From positions 2,976,001 to 3,040,000 of the forward strand of contig BCJU01000002.1 in the NCBI GenBank assembly GCA_001600355.1: 64,000 nt of DNA, written 5' to 3'. Positions 44,405-55,382 of the stretch are shown one piece after another. Numbering within the stretch: the stretch's first letter is position 1; every line of letters starts with the position of its first letter. The stretch comes from Meira nashicola (lineage: Eukaryota; Basidiomycota; Exobasidiomycetes; Exobasidiales; Brachybasidiaceae). A model generated the notes under the pieces. That model worked only from the letters and a program-made list of their open reading frames with translations. It searched no databases and was not told the origin of the DNA. The position numbers and the translations under genes were made by a program.

Positions 44405-45838
44405 ATGAAGGAACGAACGAGTGCAATCGATTGGACTGTGGGCGTGTTCAATATCATTTTTGGTTTATTATGTTTGGCAGCAGCGGCTGGAAATATTTAC
44501 CTTTATGGAGCTTCATTGAGAATAATTGCATTAGCAGTATTCTTTGTCATTTCGGGTATTTTATTCATCATTCTTGAATTCGTACAAGCATCAAAATTCA
44601 TTCAAAAGCAAGCTTCTCATCTTAATTCATATCATGGTCGTGCATTTCATTATTTCATCTTATCAATCCTTTCAAGCGAATCAGTTACAATTCATAATCG
44701 TCAATATAAACAATTTATTTGGTTATGGGCAATCACGATTGCAATGACTTCTTTTGCTATAGCATACGCAATGATGGCTATAGTTTCTGCATTTACACAA
44801 TATTTACCATTACCAAAGAGTATGGATTTCGAACGCGCTCAAGAAGAAGGAAATACACTTCCAGAAAACACTAGAAGACGAAGTGATGGTCGTCATGAAT
44901 ATCAGACTGCTTTACCTCAACGCAGATATCATCGTACAAATTTATCTGTATACAGTAATGGAAGCGTATTAGACAGTGAAGCAGATAGGAGTGATTTTCA
45001 AGTTAGACCCATTTCCTTCATTTCACAACAAGGAGGTCAAACACCAGATAGGGTCGATCAAATGTACGAAAAACATGAAAGTTTCAAATTCCCACATTCT
45101 CTTCATTCTCCTTCTACCAGCTTGTCGCATATGGAAGATTATCAAAATGCCTACCCTGCTTCAACAAGTAATCATACATTGATCGATATGCATAACAATG
45201 TTCCATCAACTTCAACGTTGGCTAAAATTGATACACAAACTCGTCGTTCGCGTGATTCAAAGAGGACTTCATCCGTTTATCAAAATAATGAATCCACTCC
45301 TAAGATTGGCGGCTTGCAACGCATTCGTAATGCAAAGAGACATTCTGCCGCTCATTCGATCTCCTCTTTACGATATGAAACATTCACAGATCGTAGCAAC
45401 GGAAGTGAAGGCAGTGATCAAGGAAAACATGCGTCTGGTGTTTCTGCTTATCACCGTGAAATCTCTTATGATGATCCAATAGGTCATGAAAGTGAACAAG
45501 ATGATGAACATGCACCTCTTCCTCTTTCCAAGGATTCCAATTACAAAAGACGTATCTTTGTGCCATCAGTAGGCGCAGCAATTGATCTTTCTAGCGGCTC
45601 AGAATCAGAAGGTAGCGAAGAAGAAGGTGAAGATGTTGATGATGATGATGAAAGCATATACAGTATGCCATCCGGTATTTCACCTGCTGATGATTTCAAA
45701 CAACATGTCATGCCCCAACAAAGTACTACAGATAGTCAACTTGGTCGTCGTTTGTCCCGTGCTGAATCTCGATCCGTTCGACGAAAGCTCAAGCGTGGCA
45801 TCCAAAGGGCTCTTACACAAGGCAAGCATGGACAATAA
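44405..45838 (+). CDS. Tetraspan membrane protein, possibly COPI-associated/Tvp15-like
   Basis: Single exon, 477 aa. Four hydrophobic segments lie in the first 140 residues (GVFNIIFGLLCLAAAAGNIY; IIALAVFFVISGILFIILEF; a weaker one near 80-90; FIWLWAITIAMTSFAIAYAM). This layout resembles Golgi COPI-associated/Tvp15-type proteins, but I cannot confirm the family by eye. A cytosolic tail of about 330 residues is disordered and Ser-rich, with an acidic patch (SEGSEEEGEDVDDDDESIYS) and a basic end (RAESRSVRRKLKRGIQRA). Confidence 0.6.
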   Translation: MKERTSAIDWTVGVFNIIFGLLCLAAAAGNIYLYGASLRIIALAVFFVISGILFIILEFVQASKFIQKQASHLNSYHGRAFHYFILSILSSESVTIHNRQYKQFIWLWAITIAMTSFAIAYAMMAIVSAFTQYLPLPKSMDFERAQEEGNTLPENTRRRSDGRHEYQTALPQRRYHRTNLSVYSNGSVLDSEADRSDFQVRPISFISQQGGQTPDRVDQMYEKHESFKFPHSLHSPSTSLSHMEDYQNAYPASTSNHTLIDMHNNVPSTSTLAKIDTQTRRSRDSKRTSSVYQNNESTPKIGGLQRIRNAKRHSAAHSISSLRYETFTDRSNGSEGSDQGKHASGVSAYHREISYDDPIGHESEQDDEHAPLPLSKDSNYKRRIFVPSVGAAIDLSSGSESEGSEEEGEDVDDDDESIYSMPSGISPADDFKQHVMPQQSTTDSQLGRRLSRAESRSVRRKLKRGIQRALTQGKHGQ

Positions 45839-45945
45839 TTTTCCCTTCAGACCAAATATTTTTTCGTAAACTGTTTCATAATACTGTATTGTACATCAAA
45901 TCCGATAACCCCTGGAAAAGTTGATTGTGTGCGTGTCACTCTATG

Positions 45946-46842
45946 TTAGACCGGTTCGTAAGCACCTCGAGAAGATCCCTGTCCCGATACGGTTGAATAA
46001 ATATGCTTGCCCATATCTTTGGCAATATAAGGAGCTTCTCTCCAAAAGTCTTTATTTGGTAGTTCGATCACACCAAATTCGTTGTAATTCCTCCATAGCC
46101 CAGCAGCGAAGTAAACAATTACTCCAATGATCAATAAGAAAAAGAACCACGAAAAGAATCCCCATCCACCACTACTCTTGTTCGAGTTTTTATCTCCACC
46201 TTTATCTGTATTATCTGAATCGTTATCACCTGCTCCACCCATATGTGTTGTACAGGCATATGGTGTTGTCCATTCAAGCTTCAATTTTCCTTCTTCTCGA
46301 TCGTACTTTTTCAAGATTGGCTTTGCATCTTTTGATCCGTTTTTAGAACATCGGAAATCAATCTCTGTTCTTTGTTTACGTTCACCATAATATTCTCCAG
46401 ACATTTCGAGTTCCAAAACACGTTCTGCTCCATCAACATGTTCGCCTAATTGTACTGACCATTTACCTTCATCCATACCATTTCCTCCTGCAGAAATCAC
46501 TTGTGTTACTCGATCATTTTCTCCTTTCTTTTTATTGGTAACTTTCATGCATATCCTTGTTCCTTTTTCGCATTGTTCGTTCGCAGGTCCATTATCGAAC
46601 GGTAATGGGGCACACAAATCGATCTTGATTGAGGTTTCAGTTGTTGTTGGATGTGTTACTTCTGAATCAATTAATTCTACCGGAAAGTTGAATCTCGATA
46701 AATCGAACTGATAGTTATTCGATCTAACATTTTTACAATCAAACGCTTCTTGACCAACAGTGAAAGAATAGCTGGATGAAATCCAAAAGCTAGCAGATAA
46801 GATGAATATCTGCAAGGGCAAAAAAGATGATAGGATGATCAT
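45946..46842 (-). CDS. ATG27: Autophagy-related protein 27
   Basis: Type I membrane protein involved in Atg9 cycling at the Golgi/pre-autophagosomal site. 298 aa from ATG 46842. Signal peptide MIILSSFLPLQIFILSASFW. The lumenal mannose-6-phosphate-receptor-like domain has conserved cysteines (FDCKNVRSN, LCAPLPFD, QCEKGTRICMKVTNK, FRCSKNG, PYACTTH). An acidic/Gly/Asn spacer precedes one transmembrane helix (FFSWFFFLLIIGVIVYFAAG). The short cytosolic tail includes WRNYNEFGVIELPNKDFWRE, typical of Atg27. It is divergent from RCF1 across about 490 bp. Confidence 0.9.
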   Translation of the reverse strand: MIILSSFLPLQIFILSASFWISSSYSFTVGQEAFDCKNVRSNNYQFDLSRFNFPVELIDSEVTHPTTTETSIKIDLCAPLPFDNGPANEQCEKGTRICMKVTNKKKGENDRVTQVISAGGNGMDEGKWSVQLGEHVDGAERVLELEMSGEYYGERKQRTEIDFRCSKNGSKDAKPILKKYDREEGKLKLEWTTPYACTTHMGGAGDNDSDNTDKGGDKNSNKSSGGWGFFSWFFFLLIIGVIVYFAAGLWRNYNEFGVIELPNKDFWREAPYIAKDMGKHIYSTVSGQGSSRGAYEPV

Positions 46843-47334
46843 TTTGATGATTTCTTTTTGTTGGAGTGATGATGGTTTGGTGCGTGTATGCAACGCAGTC
46901 TCTGTCCTTTCTACAAAGTCTACTTTTTAAATTTTGAGTTTTAATCTGGTAGACTAATTAAAGGGTTTGTCTCCCCCTAAGCTGAACGCTGAGATACGGA
47001 CGGGTACGGCCGCTCTCTAACTAAGCTTCAGCGGTACCAGGTTGGCGGGCGCTGAGCTTTGCCGCGCTGCATTAATGGCACAGGCGCGTTCAAACTTTAA
47101 GCGCACGCACGCTATAGATGACAATTTTACATAAGCAGCAGAAATTGGCTCCACTTGTGATGATTAAGAAGAAGTTTTGTTCCGTCATCTTATCTATCAT
47201 CCCTTACAAACAACTGAATAGGGAAAACAATAAAAGCTCTGTGAAGTACGCAAAAATACGCTAGGGTAGTGTCACATTGAATATATCCTTGGAACAAAGC
47301 AAACGCACAAGATACAACTCGATAAGAAAACATT
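46843..47334. promoter_or_regulatory. Divergent promoter region, ATG27 / RCF1
   Basis: About 490 bp between divergent starts, with a GC-richer patch near 46990-47110. No recognised site. Confidence 0.45.
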
Positions 47335-47999
47335 ATGGCTTCTCAAGTCAAATTTCCAGAAGTAGAGGCTAGAAGAGCTTTCAATCCAGATGGAACTCCA
47401 ATTGAGCCAACAACTCAAAAGTTTTGGAGAAAATTGAAGGAGCAACCGCTAGTACCGATAGGTGAGTGATGAATAATAGTAGTATAAAGAATGGATTGTA
47501 TGCTTAACCCATGCTTTCGCGCATATGAACAGGTTCTCTAGCGACATGCGGTGCTCTTGTTGCTGCCTCACATTATCTTCGTAAAGGAGATAGAAATCAA
47601 TTCCAAAAAGCATTAAGATGGCGTGTTGGATTACAAGGATTAACGGTTGTAGCAGCAGTTGTAGGAACTTTATATTTAGGTAGTGGGACTCCAGCTGCAA
47701 AAGAAGGTGAAACAAAAACAACCACGATCGAAGGAATTGCTACTTCTCCTGGAAGACCTGCAACCGTTCATCAATTAGGCAAAGCAGAAGAAAGAAGGGA
47801 AGCAGAAAGACAACAATTAATGCAACGTTTACGTGAAGCTGAATTACGCGAAGAACAAGATCAAAAACGTAAAGCAGAAGAAGCTCTACTGAGACCCGGA
47901 GGTCAAGGTTTACGTACTAGACCAATCATCGGAAGAGACGGAAGAGATAGAACGAGGGCTGACATTGATCCTGCACTCGCTCCTGAAAAGCAAGTGTAA
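47335..47999 (+). CDS. RCF1: Respiratory supercomplex factor 1 (HIG1 domain)
   Basis: Inner mitochondrial membrane protein that stabilises complex III-IV supercomplexes. Model: join(47335..47461, 47533..47999), 197 aa, with a 71-nt phase-1 intron (GTGAGT; AACAG). The HIG1 domain spans about 25-90: FWRKLKEQPLVPIG, SLATCGALVAASHYLRKGDR, FQKALRWRVGLQGLTVVAAV, with two transmembrane helices and the QRWR-like LRWRVGLQG signature. The C-terminal half is a charged coiled coil (RREAERQQLMQRLREAELRE). Length is normal for fungi. Confidence 0.92.
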
Positions 48000-48298
48000 G
48001 CTATACTAATCATCTGTATTAACTAATCATATCACCACTTCTTCACACTTGCACAATTTGAAGAAAAAAGAGAAATTCGATCGTGTATGAATTTAACGAG
48101 AATGTGGGAAAGCTACTGTTAGCCTCTCTAATCTTTCGATGAGGTACAATGATACATGGAAGGGACTGGTGTGTTCGCGATACTATACAAAGGATGACGA
48201 CGAGAAAGAAAAAGGGTATGATGAAAGGTAAAGTTTGAAGAAGACGAAAACGATTCCACAACAAAGAAAAAACAGTGACTGATTTCCACAAAATACCT

Positions 48299-49537
48299 TC
48301 AATGTGCTTGCGTCAATGGGGAAGAAGCAGCAGACCAACTACCAAAATAATCCATCTGTTGAGGTGGAAAAATGTTTGGCAAAGTGGAGTTTGAGATAAC
48401 AGGTGAAGGTGAATTTGACTGCGAAAATGGTGCACAGAGAGAAGGGGTGTTGAGGTTGAATGCACTTCTATCATGAAGGCGTGACTGTTTGGGATTATGG
48501 ATAGACCGTGCAGCGATGTTGTACTTGATTCGAGGCGCAACAACTAATTTGGATGATTGTGCCTCTCGAAATTCGTTTGGTGTACGAACCAAATAACTTG
48601 AACTGGAGATGGATCTCTGCATGGATGAAGATGAGTCATGATTTTGAATCTGCTTGATAAGATGTGATTGCTTGATGAACGGAACAGATTGTTGTATGCT
48701 CTCTTTCGTGCCTGTATGCGTCGCTGTACGTTGTAATTGAACAATGAATGGTGTATTGCTTGAAGATTTCGTATATGAATCAAAAGGATCTTCTAGGGTG
48801 TGCTGAATGGTTGAATTGTGTGCTCCATGAATGCTTTGATTTGATTGTTTATGCTTGAAATCATCTATGGGATGTGATGCTTGTATGTTCCGAAAATTCT
48901 GCGTGTCCAACAGCGGTACATCTTGCCTGCAGTCCTGATCATCTTCTCCAATTGAACGTGCTCTTTTGCGACTAAAATTTGCATCATCTTTTACAGAAAA
49001 TGGACTGTCATGAACTGTGGAGCTAGATGATTGCAAAGTGTCAGAATTAGAGCCTGATGATTGTGGACGACTGTAATGGTCTGGATGAATTTGAACTGGT
49101 GATCTGAGCATCTTGGAAGCCAAAGATGGTTTGTTTGGCGTGAATGTAGGCGGCTGTTTACCGGCGGAAGACTCTGGCACGTCGTCCATGAATGTGTAAG
49201 TTCCGTCAAATCTGATCGTATTCATTGGTCGACTGTCATCATCTCGATCGGAACGGTCATCTTTTTGATGACATGCATTACGAGTATGTCTGATTGAATG
49301 TCTCTTTTCATTATCTTCGGGATCATCAAATGTGAGCTTGCGTGCTATTTGTGAAATATCTTGCCTTCTTCGTTCATCGTTACTTAGCCTGTATGCTCTT
49401 TGCGATGCTTTTGGAGCAGGTGGAGGTGATTGCATATATCCTTCGCCGTCTTGCGTGCGTCTGTTCTTGATCGGAGTGTATGGAGAACTTTCGCGCTCCA
49501 AAGGATTTGACAGGGTGTTTGAATGATTGGTTGACAT
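48299..49537 (-). CDS. Unrecognised disordered Ser-rich protein
   Basis: Single exon, 412 aa, not recognised. Low complexity, rich in Ser, His, Asn, Gln and Pro. Several SP/TP sites are clustered at the N-terminus (SSPYTPIKNRR; MQSPPPAPKA; DEIL-type sites absent), with a charged patch QIARKLTFDDPEDNEKRH and a basic KRARS motif near 190 that could be a nuclear signal. No domain, signal peptide or membrane segment. It looks like a phospho-regulated cell-cycle or cytoskeletal protein, but that is a guess from composition only. Confidence 0.55.
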   Translation of the reverse strand: MSTNHSNTLSNPLERESSPYTPIKNRRTQDGEGYMQSPPPAPKASQRAYRLSNDERRRQDISQIARKLTFDDPEDNEKRHSIRHTRNACHQKDDRSDRDDDSRPMNTIRFDGTYTFMDDVPESSAGKQPPTFTPNKPSLASKMLRSPVQIHPDHYSRPQSSGSNSDTLQSSSSTVHDSPFSVKDDANFSRKRARSIGEDDQDCRQDVPLLDTQNFRNIQASHPIDDFKHKQSNQSIHGAHNSTIQHTLEDPFDSYTKSSSNTPFIVQLQRTATHTGTKESIQQSVPFIKQSHLIKQIQNHDSSSSMQRSISSSSYLVRTPNEFREAQSSKLVVAPRIKYNIAARSIHNPKQSRLHDRSAFNLNTPSLCAPFSQSNSPSPVISNSTLPNIFPPQQMDYFGSWSAASSPLTQAH

Positions 49538-51522
49538 TGCTTTGCTATGAATTGTTGAGATGATTGATGTTCAAATTTGTTTGAGTTCTTGACGGGTTCG
49601 TTAGCTTAAGAGATATTCTTTGAAAGGAAAGTGTAAAGAAGTATTATGAATCTGTAAGGATAGGAATGAAATATGCTTCGTTGGATGGTGATCGTTGAAT
49701 TAAAAGGGGGTTGGGTTATATCAAGTTGAGGGTTACTTTTGGGTGTCTGAATAAATGCGTTTTGCTCCAATCGACCATCGCTCTGGTCATACGTATGTAT
49801 GCACCTATGGTGATAATTGCTGTGCGATCCACCGCCCAGAAAATTGAAATCGGGCGCTGGTGTGCTTCAAACTCAGATAAAAAGGCTTGTTCTAAAGCAA
49901 TTTAGCCTAAATCGGAATTTTTTTGCTTAGGCAGCACAGTGCTGCGCAGGTTGCAGTGCATTGCAGAAATACAGGCAGTTATTAGTCTTTGGGTGTATAT
50001 CCAGAAAGGTACACCCGCAGATAATAATTGTGTTTGTGTTTGTTACTTACATGCTTATTGCATATCAACAGTGAAATCAAATAAAATCTTATTCTTTACA
50101 ACCAAACGAACATTGATCTGGTGCCCATATTTCGTTTCTGCAGATTATCCTTTTATGTATGTATGTACGTTTTGATTCGATAAGGCAAGTCTTTTATCTT
50201 TTATTGCATTTGTTCTGCATAAATGAAGGGAAAAAAGGAGTTCTGCATCAATTTATGATCAAGATGGCAAGTATAGAGACGATCTTACCTACAAGGTGTC
50301 GCTGTTATAGTGCCTGGACGATTGCGCGTCTTGATTCTTGACGTACGTAATACACGAAGATCAACACTGCTCGTCTTGAATCGCGTCAAACCTTAACCAA
50401 TTGACGTGTCTTGCGCAAGTAACACAAGACTAAGAGTACATAGATCAACACTCTCACAAGATGGTTTGAAGATTTGCAAACGGGCTGATAAGAGATACCA
50501 TTCTATATTAATTTCTTCATTCGAACCAAACTCTTGTTCGCTTAAAGCCTTAAACGGGAAAGCTTTCTTATCCGCTGCAATGATGAAGGGTTCTGTGAAT
50601 AAAGTATGAAAGTGAATACCGTTGTAGAACCGGCGTAATTTTTTTCGGATCGGTGCTTTCCCACGCGGAACGGCAAGTGCTAGCCCGCGTATTGATTAAC
50701 AAGTTTAAAGAGCATGACCGACCATTTTGTTTAAAGCTTCCATTTTGAGAAACAGGTTTAAAAGCCAGCCCGATAAAAACAAGGCTTTTTATCTTTTTTA
50801 AGTTTGCTTTTGTTTCCCCCTGACATAAATATAAAATACGCTAAAATGTTTTTCTTTGCATAAGATTATAGAACACGTGTACAATAGTGCTTAATTTTCC
50901 CACCCCATTTGCTTGTTCAACGAAAAACAATAAACTTTATTCTTGTTAAAAAGATACACACAAAAGCTGTTGCTTGTAAGAATATTTTACCTTAAATGTG
51001 GGTAACGCAATGCACTGCACATTCATAGAAGATGAAATATTCTAGAACAAGATGAAGAATTATTGTCTTATGGCCCTTACCTGTCTTTATCCCCAACTTT
51101 CCGAGAAAATGGTACACTGTTATTATATTCTAGATGATGACCTTCTTGCGCTTACTCCGAATATCCTGGTGAAAGTGGTCATGTTATACATTATGTAATT
51201 ACTTCATTGGTAGGTTATGCCAAGAATATAAACTCCTTTAGTAACTTTCAATCTTAGCTTGAATTGCGTTGGTCATTTTATTATAAATAGAAGTGCTTTA
51301 CGCCAATACATTATTATCGTGATCATTTGAGCCCAAAAGTGACGCCCTAAAGACGTAGTAAGCTGTTCCTAAATTTTATATAACTCCGATTGGCGGTTTT
51401 TTCATATGCCAAGACAGATCGTTCTTTATGACAGAAAAGATTTAAAAGAGGGTCAATCTTTGTACGATATGAAAACAAAATTACCAACAAGCATTCTTTT
51501 TCGACTTATTTTGATATTCACG
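49538..51522. other. 2-kb intergenic region
   Basis: Promoter of the 48299 gene on the left and of the 51523 gene on the right. AT-rich. Short open frames only; a CACGTG box near 50875 is the only recognisable site. No RNA gene or mobile element identified. Confidence 0.4.
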
Positions 51523-51774
51523 ATGCTCTTCTCATTCTATAATGTTGTCATCCTCATCCTCTTTATCTTTTTGATGACAGGTGCTCTTGGTGCACCCGCT
51601 AATTCTTGGAATCCATATTGGTATCCTACATACTCTAGTCAGTCAGGTCAAACACAACAACCAAATTCTCAAACACCGCAGCCAAATCCTCAACCACAAC
51701 CAAATCCTCAAAATCAACCTGTAGAATGCGTTTATCCAAATTGCATTCCATTACATCAAAATGAGAATTTATAA
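51523..51774 (+). CDS. Secreted Pro/Gln-repeat peptide with C-terminal Cys pair
   Basis: 83 aa from ATG 51523; the frame is open upstream to 51406, but this ATG starts directly on the signal peptide (MLFSFYNVVILILFIFLMTG). The mature part begins APANSWNPYWYPTY, aromatic-rich, then QP/NP repeats (TPQPNPQPQPNPQNQP) and VECVYPNCIP, a cysteine pair four residues apart. It closely resembles 52341. Ten nt after the stop is a GTAAGT donor, with a CATCAG acceptor at 51888 (104-nt 3'UTR intron). Function unknown. Confidence 0.7.
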   Translation: MLFSFYNVVILILFIFLMTGALGAPANSWNPYWYPTYSSQSGQTQQPNSQTPQPNPQPQPNPQNQPVECVYPNCIPLHQNENL

Positions 51775-52340
51775 AAATGGTTTTGTAAGTGTTTAGAATG
51801 ACAGCTTTCTGGGATTTTGTTCTTATTTGAATTCATTCTCCTCAAGTAGTTAACTAAAGCAAGTTTTATCTTTTTCAAACGTCATCAGATACATACTCTT
51901 GCTTTTATCCCTTCTGGAAATATATGTATGTGACAATGTAAATTTTATTTCTTCTTCTTTTATTGTTAGTTCACTTGAACGATCTAATTTATAAAATTAA
52001 ATGTGTCAGGAATAAATCGCGAATTGAATTGTATGTAGTGACATTTGAAAATCACATTTAGCCTTTTACCGAATCCACAAGGAACAGGAAACGGGAGACA
52101 AGGGCGGCGCCGGTAAATAACTTTTTATAATCATCATCTTTTCTTCGGTCCGGAGTCGTGCATAAAAATAAAGCAAAAAACGCACCTTTGCTGAACGCCG
52201 ATCGATTCAGGCGTCAAAACGAGAAGAAAGAAGTGAAAAAAATGCATTGGAAAGGTGTATAAAACATCAAAAAGTTTTCAATATGTTTTACCTCAACTTA
52301 CCCAATAAGAATATCAGAACGTCACACACTATTCATCACA

Positions 52341-52589
52341 ATGCATTCTTTAATTTTTAATGCAGTCTTTCTCCTCTTTATTTTCATCATGGTTTCCAAT
52401 GTGATTGGAGCTCCAACATTTCCTTGGCCACCAAATTGGGTACAGCCACAAGATCAACCACAAAATCAACCACAAAATCAACCCAAAAATCAATCTAAAA
52501 ATCAACCACAAAACCAACCTGCTCGTCCTTTATATTGCGATGAACCAGGCTGTGACAGAGTTTACCAAATCGTCGAAAGCAAAAGTTAA
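52341..52589 (+). CDS. Secreted Pro/Gln-repeat peptide with C-terminal Cys pair
   Basis: 82 aa. Signal peptide MHSLIFNAVFLLFIFIMVSN, mature start near APTFPWPPNW. A run of about eight QPQN/QPKN units follows, then PLYCDEPGCDRV, a cysteine pair four residues apart. The EPG between the cysteines matches the 32232 protein. GTAAGT donor at 52638, 48 nt after the stop; TATCAG acceptor at 52711 (74-nt 3'UTR intron). It lies about 420 bp upstream of the prolyl oligopeptidase gene on the same strand. Confidence 0.72.
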   Translation: MHSLIFNAVFLLFIFIMVSNVIGAPTFPWPPNWVQPQDQPQNQPQNQPKNQSKNQPQNQPARPLYCDEPGCDRVYQIVESKS

Positions 52590-53009
52590 AGGAAGATAAC
52601 ATCTCTCTTCTTTAGCTGTGCTAATATGAAACAACTTGTAAGTCAATTAGGACATCTAAACAATTCTGACAAAAAAGCATCTTCTGAACCCTTTCTTTTA
52701 ATTCCTATCAGCAAAATTAATCAATCTTTTTTTATTTCTTTTACGAGACTACCACGCAAATCACATTCTTTGACAATGTTGTGCTAATCTGATCAATCTT
52801 TACTCTTTCATCATTTGTTTGCGTTGCGCAGCCCCTGTTGTGCTTGTTGTGTTTATACGGAATACCGATTCCGTAATTAGGAACGAAATTAAGCTCAAGA
52901 ATATTCTCTCTCTTGCGGTTCCGTGCCTTAATATTTGAGCTCATACAACAACCGCATTCTCCTATCTTCTTCCGCACAACTATAAATACAACACAACATA
53001 GCAAAACAA

Positions 53010-55382
53010 ATGAGAATAACAAACCCTCACAACATATACCCATTGGACAACATGCTTGGTTCAGCGTACATTTTGATTTTTGTGATCACAATCACTTCGT
53101 TGTTGTCAATCACAAATGCACAAGGAAGAGGCTATTCAGGTACAAAACTTGTTTATCCACAAGTTCATCAAGTTAATAAAACATGGTCATTCAAATCTGC
53201 CAAAGCCAATGGAAATGTGACCTACAATGATCCATTTTATTGGCTCGAGGGAAAGTTAGACGATCCAGAAATTAAAAAGTTCATCACTGATCAAACGAAT
53301 CTTACGGATACGTATATGAAAGGATGCAAAAATCAAGATGCAATCATCGATTCTCTTACTCAAGCGAGCACTTATGATGATTATCAAAATGTTTTATTAG
53401 TCACTCCTAGCACAGGTGATAAACCCTTTTATTTCTATAGTCTTGTTCTGGCAGGTGATCAACCAAATTTATGGTATACGGCATCAGTTGAAGAATTTCA
53501 AAATGCAAAAAAGAACAATTTTAATACTCCACCAGGCAAACTATTCTTTGATGAATCAAAATTAAGCACTGATGGTAATTCAAGAATTACGATAAATGCA
53601 ATTTCTCCAGATGGAAAAGTATTTGCTTATCATATATCAAATCCAGCAGCCGAAGGAAAGTGGTTCTTTCGTAACTTTAGTTCGCCTTTAGTCAATCCTG
53701 AAACAATTCTAGAGGGTGGTGAAGGTAGATTTATTGATGTTTTAACACCAAGTAGTGATTTAATAGCTTGGATGCCAGATAGTAAAAGTCTCTTTTACGC
53801 TCAACATCAAGATTCACAAAATGGAACGAATACAGTTCACGGATATCAAATACGCTATCATATCCTTGGAAAAGACAATTCAAATGATATAACAATTTTT
53901 GATTCAAAGAATGCAGGCGAACACGGTCCATATTCAGATTATTTTATTGTGTTAAGCCCGGACGGAAAGTGGTTGATCATTACTGGATATTATGATACTT
54001 CTAATTTTGGTATGGTTTCTTATGCTACTTTACTTTCCAATCAAACAATTTCAGAAAATATGAAATGGATCTCTTTAGCTCCTGATTATGATTTTGCAAT
54101 GTATTCAGGCGGAGTAGTTGATGATGAGTACTACTTTCAAACGGATAAAGATGCACCAAATCAAAAAGTTGCAAAATTCAAGCTTGATTGGAGTAAAGCA
54201 CGTCAAGTGAAACAGTTCACAGAGTTACAAGATCGACCAAAAATGATTGACGTTGTTCCTGAACGAAATGATGCCATTATTGCATCTAGTGGTATTTATC
54301 CGACAGCAATTGATAAATTGATTGTCTTTTATATTGAAGAAGGCGTATACACCACCTACGTATACAATATTAAGACTGGAAAATTCATTCAAAAATTACT
54401 TCCAGGTGAAGGAGGAACTATTCATGATTCAAATGGTGATCAAAATAGTAATACGTTTATCATTTCTTTATCAACTTACAGTTCTCCAAAAAAAGTTTTC
54501 GAGCTTTACTGGAATGGAACGTATTATGAAACATCAACTGTAACTGTTCGCAGTCTTAAAGGGTCAAATCCAGAAGTTTTTGAAGAAAAACAACTTTATG
54601 CTACGTCAAAAGATGGAACACAAATTCCTTAACTTATCGCTTGTAGAAAAGGTAATCCAAAGAATCCTTCAAGTCCTTTGTGGTTACATGCTTACGGAGC
54701 ATACGGATACGTTGATACTTTAGACTATCATCCAAATTATTTCGATTATCTTCGAAGTTATGATGGTTGTTTTGTTTATGCAGGAGTGAGAGGAGGAGGT
54801 GATAAGGGTGGACATTGGCATGATATTGCATACGGAGTCAATAAGCAAAAGACTTTCGATGACATTATTGCAGTTGCTCAAGATACTGTCAAAAGAGGTT
54901 TCACTTCACCAGGAAATATAATCATCGAAGGTTTATCAGCTGGAGGTGCAGCAATTGCAGCTGTAACAAATCAAGCTCCTGAAGTTTTGATTGGTGTAAG
55001 TTTCCCAATAAGAGCACCTTGCGATATTTTTCAAGTTGAGTTACGAACAACAAACGGTTATAATAATCGTGCTGAATATGGAGATGTCACTACACCTGAA
55101 GGTTTTGATGCTGTTAGAGCTTGGTCACCATTGCAAAATGTTAATACAACAAAGCAATATCCAGCCGTTCTTGTTTCGGCAGGCTCAGCTGATAAAAACG
55201 TTCTCGCTGCAAGTAGTTTTAAGTTTGTAGCTCAACTTCAACTTGATCATCCGAATAACAGTATGCCTTTACTTTTATATCTCGCTCAAAACAAAGGTCA
55301 TGTTTCGCCAGATATTGTCGAAAGTTCTTATCAGTTTTGTTTCTTAGAGGAGGCTTTAGGTATCAAAAGAAGGGATAATTGA
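53010..55382 (+). pseudogene. Secreted prolyl oligopeptidase (S9A) with in-frame stop
   Basis: Post-proline serine peptidase, extracellular by its signal peptide (MLGSAYILIFVITITSLLSI; ATG 53010 or 53052). The beta-propeller domain is intact to KDGTQIP, where TAA at 54630-54632 interrupts. The same frame then continues without shift for about 250 codons (PLWLHAYGAYGYVDTLDYHP). This second part holds the whole catalytic machinery: the Ser in IIIEGLSAGGAAIAA, the Asp in SAGSADKNV and the His in NKGHVSPD. In homologs the interrupted spot is a hydrophobic residue of KDGTxIPxxI. I found no intron that removes the stop without deleting conserved sequence. Options are a recent null allele, stop-codon readthrough or a sequence error. 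Confidence 0.8.

Noticed and set aside
54541..54651. Intron that would remove the prolyl oligopeptidase stop (GTAACT to TTGTAG)
   Set aside because: It would delete about 30 codons including the conserved KDGTxIP segment and the donor is weak, so the in-frame stop is taken at face value.
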